Shown: piece by piece, positions 22,345 to 64,000 of the stretch
How positions within the stretch are numbered: position 1 is the first letter of the stretch
Layout of the letters: each line of letters starts with the position of its first letter
From: Agelas oroides
Taxonomy: Eukaryota > Porifera > Demospongiae > Agelasida > Agelasidae
Direction: 5' to 3'
Assembly: GCA_949130485.1 (NCBI GenBank)
Contig: OX422183.1
Coordinates: forward strand, 3,360,136-3,424,135
DNA: 64,000 bases
Program-made: the position numbers and the translations under genes
Notes under the pieces: generated by a model
What the model saw: the letters and a program-made list of their open reading frames with translations, nothing else
Databases searched by the model: none
Told to the model about the DNA's origin: nothing

Positions 22345-22899
22345 ATGGCTACAGGGAGTACCTTTGGTCAAATGAATGCGTTTCGCCCGGGACGCGAGTG
22401 GCTGTTGGTGTATTTGGAGAGATTCGAGCTGTACATCTCTGTCAACAGTGTCGACGAGGAGAAGGTACCGTTGTTCCTTACTGTCATTGGGGGAACGGTG
22501 TACAGTTTGCTGCATGATCTGTTTGCCCCAGAGAGTCCCATTGACAAGCCCTACACCACTATCGTTGAGAAGTTAAAGGCGCACTTTGAGCCTAAGCCTG
22601 TGAACATCCTTACCCACCGATATACCTTCCATCACAGGAACCAAGGTCCCGACGAATCCATCGCCGAATACGTGGCGGAGCTTCACCGCCTAGCTTCGCA
22701 TTGTGAGTTGGGGACATTCCTGGAGCAAGCACTCCAAGACCGCCTAGTGTTTGGTATGAGAAGCGAGTCGACGAAAAAACGCTTACTCATGGAGAAAAGC
22801 CTTCGCTTAAAGGTGTCATGGAAGTATCGCTCAGCTTGGAGGCAGCCCAGAACGTGCAGACACTCAGGGGCTCTGAAGTGCCACAGCTCCACAAGTTAG
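22345..22899 (+). pseudogene. Gag of the nested retrotransposon
   Basis: A 184-codon frame with a retrotransposon gag capsid-like segment (YTTIVEKLKAHFEPKPVNIL and SIAEYVAELHRLASHCELG). The frame shifts near 22830. A downstream frame at about 22945-23045 holds zinc knuckles: one complete CCHC (CYCCGRAGHAPNAC) and a second in which the His is replaced. Confidence 0.75.
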
Positions 22900-23207
22900 A
22901 CTGATGACGGCCGACTGAAAAGAAGAGTCCAAAGGAAGGACAGAAGCCATGCTACTGCTGTGGTAGGGCGGGGCACGCCCCCAACGCCTGCGGGTTTAGA
23001 CAAGCCAAGTGCTTCAACTGCAGTAAAAGTGGGTTGCTAGCTGTCTGCAGAAGTAAGAAAAAGCAGACAGAAGGACACAGAAGCAAAAGGTCACCCCCTG
23101 GAAGGACCCAATGAGTAGTCACAGAACCCCAGGCAAGCAGTGACGAGCCTGCAGAGGAGCTGATTTGGCAACTGGGAGCCAAGACTTCACATCCCTACCA
23201 AGCAATC

Positions 23208-23816
23208 TTGGAGGTGAATGGACAGTCTCTCACAATGGAGATAGACACGGCAGCAGCTGTCAGCCCAAACCACCCATTCTTGCTACGCTACCGGGCCACT
23301 CCTCATGCCACGACTGGTGTTCCACCAAGCATGCTGCTGATGGGTCGCATTCTCTGCACAAGACTAGACTTGATTAAGCCAGATGTAGGCAGGCAAGTGA
23401 GAGAGCAACAGGCCCACCAAAAGACTCAGCATGACACTCACAGCTGTGAGCGACAATTCGCCCTTGGTCAGAGAGTATGGGTTCGGAATATGCGAGAAGG
23501 CTCTCGCTGGGTTGATAGAGTTATTACGGGGATATAAGGACCTGTTTCATATCTTGTACGTGTGGCTAGTGGAGCTGTGTGGCGCCGACATGTGGACCAT
23601 ATCAGAGATGGCAAACTACGCCCACCTGCTACCTCAGCTGATGATCAGAAGGCTGACCCACCTGATCTGGAGGACAGTTTAGTACTGCCAGAGCGCCTCT
23701 CCAGTTCATCTACCAGTGATACTAGCCAGGCCACTGTACTGTCAGAGCCGCCTGGTTCTTCCGGTCGCCGTTATCCCTCACGGGTCCATCAACCACCAGT
23801 TCGTTACGGACAGTGA
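23208..23816 (+). pseudogene. Protease start fused to integrase C terminus (nested element)
   Basis: LTMEIDTAAAV is the retropepsin active-site region with DTG changed to DTA. It runs straight into TTGVPPSMLLMGRILCTRLD, a typical end of a Ty3/gypsy integrase, and then RQFALGQRVWVRN. The join is the scar of a large internal deletion. A frameshift follows, and a last piece (23562-23816) reads up to the purine tract. Confidence 0.75.
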
Positions 23817-24061
23817 AACTATGGGGGGGAGGAGATGTAGTGTATTGTATTGCATAGTTTTGTGTATTGTCATTGTGTTGTTATTTGGTTCTGTAGACTG
23901 TTTGTGTTGTACTATGTATTATGTAATTATTTGTAATCTTTGCGCATACTCAGTTATATACTCTTCCTCGTGTGTATGGTCCACCATTTTGTATGAACAG
24001 TTGTATGACCGGCTGTCCTTGGACATAATAGACATGATCAGGTCGGGGATTGTGGTGACCC

Positions 24062-25189
24062 TTGCCGCTCAATTCCAAGTGGCTCACCACTCCATTGCTG
24101 AAGCACCTAGCTACTGGGCTGGATGTACCTACTATCGCTTCATTGGCCGAAATAAGGCTGCTTATAGAAGTAAAACTTGGGGAGATGGGGCGCAATCCAC
24201 AGAATATCCAAGTGGTGTTGGAGGAAGCGGATGGGGGAACTAAGCTGGATCTACAGGATGTGGATGGGGTGTTCTTGGAAGTTGGACCGCCAGGTGATGC
24301 ACTGGAGTGTGAGGAAGAGAGTGAGGAAGGGGGTGGTGCTGACGATGTGGAAAGATTGAAGGAATTCCTGGAGGTGGCTAGGAGGGAGAGGAGGTACTAC
24401 AGGGGGAGGTGACTGACTTGCGGCAGGAGTTGGAGAGGGAGAAGGCAAAGGCTAAGGAACTGTGGCGGGAAGATTGTATCCAGGCTGCAGAGTCTGACGG
24501 TATTCTGTCACAGATGGAGGAGATAGTACAGCTCTGGAAGCAGCTAGCCCACTCAAGCCATGTTGGTTCTGCACATAGCAGGAGCTCTAGGTTGGAGACA
24601 GATGAAGAGTCATTGGAGGATGGGGAGTGGCATCCTGCTCCTCAGAGATCAACTTGATGGAGAATGGTGAAGACCCTGAGGATTGGTTTGCTGACTGGCT
24701 CTCATCATTGCAGAGAGCTGCTCATTGGAATGGCTGGAAGCCAGAGGAGGTCCTGATCAGGCTAGCCAGTCACTTGAAGGGACGGGCCCTTTAAGAGTTG
24801 GACATCATGAGTGAAGAGGAGAAAGATGAGTATGAAAATGCTGTTGGTAGTCTATGTGACAGGCTTGAACAGGAAGCAAGGTCATGGCAGCTCCAGATTT
24901 TCGCCACTTGATGGAAAAGGATAATGAGAAGGTAACGGATTCTATTAACAGGCTTGAATGGACATTTCGGTTGGCATATGGACACAACAACTTACTTCCA
25001 GAGACAAGGGATGCCCTGCTGTTTGCACAAATGCAGGAGGGGCTCAGGTATAGCCTGATGGAGAGCCCGGCTGTATCAGGTGCCACTAGCTATCAAAGCT
25101 TGTGGGTTGCTGCCAAAAGTGAGGAGAGGCAGCAAGGAGCCCTCATGAGGAGGTGCCAGTATGACCATCGGCGCCTGCCACCCACTTGT
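24062..25189 (+). pseudogene. Gag of the outer LTR element, first part
   Basis: Three overlapping frames (24062-24412, 24409-24657, 24884-25201) read as an acidic, coiled-coil-prone gag N terminus followed by a capsid-like part (EKVTDSINRLEWTFRLAYGH). Stops and frameshifts separate them. The gag is then cut by the MITE at 25197. Confidence 0.65.
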
Positions 25190-25196
25190 GTTCCAG

Positions 25197-26055
25197 CATA
25201 GATACTATAAACGGACTTGGATGGGAAACATTGCAATTTTCCGCGGGTGCAGCCGTTTTATGGGCGGGGCCACATACATCGACATCCTCTCATGCGAGAG
25301 CGCATAGCAACGCATAGCAAAGTGCAGCTGCAGCGCTGTTGGATGCCGAGATCATCGGAGATGTCTGGACATGATTCTGCGCGGGAGATACTACTGTCTG
25401 TTTCCAAAATTAAAGAGTTCCGCGTGAGAACTGCCAGGACAGAGCAAGCATTGAGGCACTCCTAAGAGCCGTAGATGCTGCAGCAACTCATCAATATTAC
25501 AGAGCAATCCTTGTACTAAGCATGGATGCTAACAATAACAAAATTTATCTCTTCATGATTTAGTAAATGTGCCCGCAAACTAGGGTATCACATCATGCTA
25601 CCGATAACGATAAATCTGAGTAAAATACACATTAAAACCCATTGGTTTGCTTGCATTGCATATATTATTGTACACTATCACAATGCACAGGTAGCAATAA
25701 GCTCCATAAACCTCAGACACAACTAGTATCGAAGTATATGTGTCCACAAATTCACAACAACCGATACCAAGACGGGACATATGTAAACAGTTGCCTTGCT
25801 TTCCCGCTTCTATCATTTTTGTCAGCCATTGAGACTCTCAATTAGTTTAGCGCTCAAAACCTACCCAAGTGATACATAGCTCTAGCCATACCAACGTAAG
25901 AAAAGTGTTAGAACGTACCTTCCCTCCACTGCCTCTCCTGCACAGCTGTCACTCTGCCGCGTAAAGCGCGTGGTACCATCACGTGAGAATTTTATATGGG
26001 ACTAACATACGTAATTTGCAATGTTTCCCATCCATGTCCGTTTATAGTATCTATG
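25197..26055. mobile_element. 859-bp MITE with about 40-bp inverted repeats, inserted in gag
   Basis: The left end is CATAGATACTATAAACGGAC and the right end is its complement, with one mismatch over about 40 bp. It is flanked by a direct 7-bp GTTCCAG on both sides (25190-25196 and 26056-26062). Removing it restores continuity of the gag context. No coding sequence. The 7-bp duplication does not fix the superfamily for me. Confidence 0.8.
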
Positions 26056-26062
26056 GTTCCAG

Positions 26063-26670
26063 GAACATTGCCCCCAAGTTCATCTGAGGGAGGTCAGGTG
26101 ACTACTCAGATCAAGCCATTGATGGCGTCAAGAAAGAGTTCCAGGAAGTGCTGGAATTGTGACAAGGTCGGTCATGTAGCCAAGGACTGTTGGCAACCCA
26201 AGAGAGAGAGTTGGGTAGTGGTATGTCACAGGCGGTCTGGATGGGCCATTTGCAAATCAGGTTCACAGTGATGTTGGAAGATCACCTGCAGTATCTCTTG
26301 TCTGATTCTGATGATTTGACTAATGCGAGGCTGGTCCTAGTTCAAGACCAGGGAAGTAGACCGCAACATGCAAGAGGGTAATTGGGGGAGTGCCCATGCA
26401 GGGAGTAGTGGACACACGCGTAGATGTCACAACCATGGGTGGCGATATGTTCAAGCGAATTGCTGCAGTTGCCAAGCTTCACAAGCGGGATTTCAAGCCT
26501 GTTCATAAGACCCCACACAATTACGATCGCAAGCCTTAGATGGACAGTTTGAGTTGGAAGTGACTTTCCGGGACCGTACCATGAAGACCACCATATAAGT
26601 GAAGATGGATGCTCCATAACCTCTTCTTCTCTCTGAAGGAGTGTGCTGTCAACTGGGCATTGTGACATAC
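26063..26670 (+). pseudogene. Gag zinc knuckle and protease of the outer LTR element
   Basis: CWNCDKVGHVAKDC at about 26149 is a complete CCHC zinc knuckle. A shifted frame at about 26388-26520 reads GVVDTRVDVTTMGGDMFKRI, a retropepsin active site in which DTG has become DTR. Multiple stops follow. Non-functional. Confidence 0.7.
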
Positions 26671-27239
26671 CACTACCCAGATGTCCTGGCTACCTCAGCC
26701 AATGGAGCAGCTGAGTATCGAGAAATTGGTACGCGGTGTGAGGCTTCCACATAGGCCGGACCAGAATGTGGTGGCGGAGGTGGAGTGGGACTCCCCCGGG
26801 CCCAGTGGTCCTCTACTGCTGGAAGCAGACCTTGGGTTCCAGGCAGACAGGGGTGTGCAAATTGCTGATTTGTTGGTACCATCTCCTAATGACGGTGCTA
26901 CCAGGATAGTTCTGACTAACTGTTTGGGATGCAGAGGCTAGAGGCGGCCACTGAGGTTGGGACTCTTCAGGCGGTTGAGGTGGTGAAGGGAAGTTGAGCA
27001 GTGGGTCAGGTGTGCTGGCTGGAGGGACGTTGAACAGTGAATCAGGGACGTTGAGCAATGAATCAGGAATGGTGACTGTAGTGACAGAGGATGTTGTTGA
27101 AGGGGGTGTGGTGGAACTGGGCACCAGGAAGGTGAAGCAACAGAGGCAGGAGTGTCTACTGGGATTGCTTGAGCAGGCACTAGCACCAAGCTACTGTCAT
27201 CGGTGTGTGATACATCCCCTGACTCTATGGGTCTGAAAG

Positions 27240-28291
27240 TGAACTTTTGGACACTGCGTATGTAGGAAGCGCTAGAATGCAGACAACCGTAAGCCATTGC
27301 TAGCGATATCGGAGTAAAAATTTAAATTAATTTATCACATTAACAACTATGATTTTTGAAAAGAGCATGAAACGGCGATTCTAATGGTACCAATATCATT
27401 AACTTTGAGTCCATATAGCAGGTTGTATGAGCTTAGAAATGCAAGTGATTTGCAGAAAATTTATACGTTGTTTTTGCGTGATTATGCGTCTGGTACACGT
27501 TCCGCAAGTGACTGCTAGTCCAATTGAGATGAAACTCGCTGTGAAGGTTAGTCAGTACCTATTCAGTCCAGTGAAGGTTGTTCATTTTGAATACCTAGTG
27601 TAATGCCTGCACTAGGCTTGATAAACGCTTAAAAAACGGCGTTTTTCGGTTGTAAATAGTACCATTTCCACAGGAGTTGGATCAAAGTTGCAATCAAAAA
27701 CCTGCACTGTCCCCTTGGGCAACCAGTCCGGTATACAAATATAGTTGTTCATCGTTGAATATTGAAAGTCATTGTGAGCAGGAGTACAAAGTCTGTTATT
27801 ACCTCAAAAATACACAGAAAAAGGATGAAATATGACGAAAAAAGTGCATGCATTCTTGACTAAGGCAGACATTTTCACAAAATTAGTAAGTGCAAATGTA
27901 CCTAAGCATCTAAGAAACCTCTGTACTCAATTTGATGCAGATGCGTTGTAGCAATGTGTAGATATGGCCTCTGTAGACGAAAACTGGCATACTTCTGGAG
28001 ACTCTGACATCGCTACCATTGCTTGGTTTCTATTTCCACTGGGCGCATGACTTTGACAGTTGTTTTTACCTTTCTTGAGAAGCCTACATTGGCCTTAGAA
28101 GACTTGTCTTCAGCTGCCATACAACAGGTAGAGCGAGCACTGAAACCCTTGATATCGGCCATTTGAACAGCTACAACCAGGTTCCCATTGACGAAAGTAG
28201 CTGGAAATAGTGGGTGTGGCTTTGCTAAACACGTTTGGATAACTTACGTGTCCGGATAACTGAAGTTTGGATAGGTGACTTCCTACTGTAT
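27240..28291. mobile_element. Insertion with a pogo-type right end, inside the reverse transcriptase region
   Basis: The right end reads CCGGATAACTGAAGTTTGGA then GACTTCCTACTG-TA, matching the ends of the pogo-type MITE at 42153-42647. Immediately after the TA the outer element resumes with YSDVFSLNRTEQG. The left end was not located. The interior (27240-28230) has no gene I recognise. Confidence 0.45.
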
Positions 28292-28440
28292 TCTGATGTG
28301 TTCAGTTTGAATCGGACAGAGCAGGGAGAAACTGATTTGGTAGAGATGCACATTGATACTGTGGAGTCTACACCCAAGAGCCAACCTGTTTGTCGGGTCC
28401 CCTTTGCTGTCCGTAAGGAAATACCATATTTCTTCAAATA
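28292..28440 (+). pseudogene. Start of reverse transcriptase, outer LTR element
   Basis: SDVFSLNRTEQGETDLVEMH followed by RVPFAVRKEI is the segment just before the fingers of a Ty3/gypsy reverse transcriptase. The palm with the catalytic aspartates is absent, and about 90 bp of unrelated sequence follows. Confidence 0.7.
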
Positions 28441-28539
28441 GGCGCTGCCCTCGTATAGTAGCCGCACAATCCGAAGCTCTGAACGAATAAACGATACCCT
28501 TGAATAGTAGCTGGGGCTAGTATACACGGCATGCGCAGG

Positions 28540-29760
28540 AAGGATCCAGAGCTGCAGAAGCTATGTGATTACCTGGTAAAGAATGTGCTGACGAGGAAGC
28601 TTGAATGGTTGAGGCTCAGGCGGTGCAGTTTGCTGTTGTGGATGACATTCCTTACTTTATGAACTGCAAGAATGGCAATAGAAACGAGCTGCCGTACCTA
28701 CTCACATGAGGAAGAGGATCCTTCGAGAGAACCATGGAGGGGTTGTTGCCGGCCATTTCTCGAGCAGTATGGCGCAATGTGTCGGCACTGGTGGTGGCCA
28801 AACCTGTACAAGGATGTCATTGAGTATTGCTGGAATTGTGCTGAGTGTGTAGCTGTGTTAGGGTCTGGTAGACGGCAGATGCCTCACTGAGCCCAATCCC
28901 AGTACAGTACCTTTTTCAGATGCTTGGTGTTGATATCATGGAGCTGCCTACTACTGCTTGGGGTAATCGGTATGTCGTCGTGTTCCAGGACTTCTTCACC
29001 AAGTGGCCTTTTGTGTTCCCAGACCAGAAAGTCATTCGAATTGCCAGATTGCTCAATGAAGAGGTGCTGCCAGTGGTGGGTGTTCCTGAAGCATTGCTGT
29101 CAGTTCGGGGGGCAAATCTGTTGGCTTGGGTGATGGAGGATGTGTGCGGCTTGTTGGGAATTACAAATTGTAACACCACGGCTTACCACCCGCAGTGCAC
29201 GGTGGAAAGGATGAATAGAACCCTCAAAGGGATGCTCTGAAAACATGCTGCTAGGTTCGGGCCACAGTGGGACCAATACTTGCCAGGAGTCTTGTGGGCC
29301 TATCGTAACTCACCACATGAATCCACTAAGGAGAAGCTGTCTTTTTCGATGTTTGGGGTGGATTGTCAGTCACCCACAGAAGCAGCATTACTACCTACCA
29401 GCCCGATGGAGCCGACAAATGTGGCTGACTACCGGGGGAAACTAATCTTGTTGCTCTCATCTGCACAAGAGTTGGCTACTGTCAATATACACACTGCTCA
29501 GGGGCGTTACAAGACGCATTATGACAAGAAGTGCAAGACCATGCAGTTGGGGGATTGGGACCTGGTGAGGTTCCCCAGGAGGGGAGTTGGTGACACTGGA
29601 AGCTGTCCAGACCGTGGGAAGGGCCTTACCGGATTATTGAATGGAGGGATCCAGATGTGACTGTGGTGCCAGTGTATTTTCCAGAAGCGGGAACAATTCA
29701 GGTCCATCTGACACGGGTATGTCCGTGTACATTGAAGCTCCATGTAGGGTTTTATTGGTA
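28540..29760 (+). pseudogene. Integrase of the outer LTR element
   Basis: A fragmented frame gives the H2C2 zinc region (HWWWPNLYKDVIEYCWNCAEC), the core starting LGVDIMEL with the first catalytic Asp, and VERMNRTLKGML with the catalytic Glu. The second catalytic position reads LLSVRGAN instead of the usual SDRG, so the central Asp is lost. C-terminal pieces (LWAYRNSPHEST, QSPTEAALLP) lie at 29280-29660, after a stop at 29238. Confidence 0.8.
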
Positions 29761-30114
29761 TGGTGGTAATCAGGCGGGATTGCCACCATAGGTAAGTTGT
29801 TGGACAATCCCTCTGTTGATACTTATGGTGTTGAAACAGGGGAGTATGCTGGTGACGATTTGCACCTGTTTAACCAGACTGCTGAAGGAGAAGAAGGATC
29901 TGCGGGAGAAATGCTTGAAGAGGAGTCTGAGCATGTTGCCACGAGTGGAAACCATGAGTGAAGAAGATGAGAATGACACTTCCGAGGTTACCCAACCCTC
30001 CTCTTCCCCTCCACCTGTCTAGGAGCAGAGGACTCACAAGTATCACCTTAGGAAAAACAGATGCCAGCCTCACAGCGAAGCAAAGTGCGGGACGAACCTT
30101 CCCCTGGGAGGGGG

Positions 30115-30277
30115 TGACGTAACAATGTGGATTGTTATTAATTTTGTTGTGTATTCATTATCCCTAATCTCTATAATTACATAACCATTATTATGAACTG
30201 GGCATGCATGAAGATATAATAAGTTGGCACATGTTTTGAGTGAGTGGACAACGGTGACAACAGACTGCTGAAATGAC
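30115..30277 (+). repeat. 3' LTR of the outer element
   Basis: Starts TGACGTAACAATGTGG and ends near GCTGAAATGAC, followed by GTGTGTG. It is shorter and more diverged than the 5' LTR. Confidence 0.7.
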
Positions 30278-31394
30278 GTGTGTGCATATGTGTGTGCCAG
30301 GATATAGTTTATCTATAATGTTCAACTGCACATGCGCATGGATGACACTCTATGGACTTTGAACTGACTAGATTAGTGCTGTTTATCTTTTTTTGAACCA
30401 AAAATAGTGTTCAGTATCAATGGATCCAAAGAAACCTAGTTACCAACGTACTGTACGATGGACAATGCTGTACCTGACGAAGCCATTTATTTGAATATTG
30501 CTATTTTAAAGAGGCAAAAATTTGTGAGGTGTGTACAGTTTACTGGACAAAGGGCTATTTCTGCAACAAAACACTGTCTGGCTCTTGAGTACATTGCAAA
30601 CTGTCGATCTGGAGTATCGTTCATCGCTTTCGGTTGCTTGGATGGTCACATTTTGGTTCAAAAGTTTACTAAGTTTGACTGCGTATGCACAGCTACTTGT
30701 GCAAGGTAACCTATCAGTTCCCGCTGTGAAGAACACGATGAGGGTCTTTGTTTTCATGTTCCGTGTTTTGCAGCTATAGTCTAGTGCTGTGTAATTTGCT
30801 TCGTGGTTAGTAAGTCTGAACCGTTGACTGCGCCCCATTACATATCCCGTAACCTTAATATTCATCTTGTTTTATAGTAACAGGTGGGTCCATATACTGA
30901 GAGAAAGTTGTAGAATCTGTTTTATATACTACAGAAAGTTGGAGAATGTAACACATAATGTATGTTAGTCTGTGTCCTGCTCTAGCATCGACTTGTATGA
31001 TCACAAACTATTACAGTACACTTGTTATTTACTAAAGGTGATTTCTTACGATATAAACGTGGCTTCAAAGGGGAAATTTTCTTTGCTGGTAGTATAGCAT
31101 TTAAGAAACATTTTGCTAAAATTATTTTTAGCAATTGTTGCTGAAGCCCCACCCATCAAAATTAACTGGAGAATTTCACTGGTTGTTTTACGGCGAAATA
31201 CACTCCCGTTATTAAACCATGTCTTGTAGCCAGAGAGAATTGCTACCATTAAATTTGGAAGACAACAGGTGCACGCAAATGAAATGCAATCATTTTTTTT
31301 TACCGGACAACTTGAAATCAATTTTGTTGTACTGTACGTACATTCCAAGCATTCACCGGGCTGTGTTTTTGGCGTGCATCTATGCGTATACGTA

Positions 31395-31426
<32 letters not shown>

Positions 31427-31442
31427 GTGTGTGTATACATAC
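30278..31442. other. Downstream of the last visible TTC3 exon; no exon found
   Basis: The second half of the TTC3 RING finger should begin with Cys soon after 31443 on the - strand. I checked AG-TGY positions here and none leads to a C-x(n)-W-x(n)-C-P-x-C pattern. A GT microsatellite is at 31398-31436. Short frames on both strands look random. Confidence 0.5.
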
Positions 31443-63975
<32,533 letters not shown>

Positions 63976-64000
63976 CTGGCGTGTGTGTGAGGGTGTGTGA

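Larger units (their letters stand above)
22128..24030 (+). mobile_element. Nested Ty3/gypsy-type retrotransposon with internal deletion
   Basis: LTRs at 22128-22319 (192 bp) and 23836-24030 (195 bp) differ mainly by a 3-bp insertion. The flanks are GACAC and GACAT, a 5-bp target duplication with one change. TGGCGACGAG, complementary to a tRNA 3' end, is at 22321. A purine tract (GGGGGGAGGAGA) abuts the 3' LTR. A gag, a zinc knuckle and a protease start are followed at about 23265 directly by the integrase C terminus, so reverse transcriptase, RNase H and most of integrase are lost. It is inserted within the outer element upstream of that element's gag. Confidence 0.85.
21676..30277 (+). mobile_element. 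Outer Ty3/gypsy LTR retrotransposon, decayed and multiply interrupted
   Basis: 5' LTR 21676-21847 and 3' LTR about 30115-30277 share TGTGGATTGTTATTAATTTT and further blocks. A primer-binding site, TGGAGGCCCCACC, follows at 21849, and a purine tract (GGGAGGGGG) precedes the 3' LTR. Both outer flanks are GT repeats, so it inserted into a GT microsatellite. Gag, protease and integrase pieces are present in the right order on the + strand but carry stops and frameshifts. Most of the reverse transcriptase and RNase H is missing. Insertions inside are an LTR element (22128-24030), a MITE (25197-26055) and a pogo-type end near 28291. Confidence 0.8.

Noticed and set aside
30506-30865. 119-codon - strand frame as the missing RING exon
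   Set aside because: A Cys-rich bit (CFVAEIALCPVNC in another frame) has the wrong spacing for a RING and lacks the conserved Trp and CPxC.

Overview
The window is animal nuclear DNA. It has split genes with short GT-AG introns, metazoan-type proteins (a TTC3-type E3 ubiquitin ligase, a RING/B-box/filamin/NHL TRIM protein, Ig-domain membrane receptors) and a heavy load of eukaryotic transposons: Ty3/gypsy LTR elements, Penelope-like elements, MULE, pogo-type and other MITEs, and a tRNA-derived SINE. An intronless TRIM-NHL gene next to small Ig receptors suggests an early-branching animal, most likely a sponge. The animal call is firm; the sponge call is inference.

Layout. (1) 1-14.6 kb: two tandemly duplicated three-exon receptor genes on the + strand, A (5101-9387) and B (12333-14621). 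Each encodes a signal peptide, two Ig domains, a Thr/Ser-rich stalk, one membrane helix and a charged helical cytoplasmic tail. Each copy is preceded by the same ~1 kb block, which holds a foldback MITE and a short conserved ORF. Intron 2 of gene A has been invaded by a SINE and a MULE remnant. (2) 14.7-30.3 kb: transposon cluster. A ~5.3 kb block (14.7-20.04 kb) is tandemly repeated from 20.04 kb. It carries a 2.7 kb inverted-repeat element, Penelope-like remnants with hammerhead-like motifs, and a piece of LTR. From 21.68 to 30.28 kb lies a decayed Ty3/gypsy element, itself split by a second, internally deleted LTR retrotransposon and by MITEs. (3) 31.4-64 kb: one large gene on the - strand, an orthologue of TTC3, resolved here into 32 exons that join in frame (about 1,940 codons). 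Its 5' end lies beyond the window. Its RING finger is cut by an exon boundary and the second half was not found. The introns are full of MITEs, micro- and minisatellites. (4) A complete intronless TRIM-NHL gene (50523-52772, - strand) sits inside the 7.8 kb TTC3 intron 6, so one RING-type ubiquitin ligase gene lies within another.

Exon boundaries were worked out by hand from splice consensus, reading phase and family resemblance. No database or RNA evidence was available. Longer stretches with nothing recognisable are stated as such.
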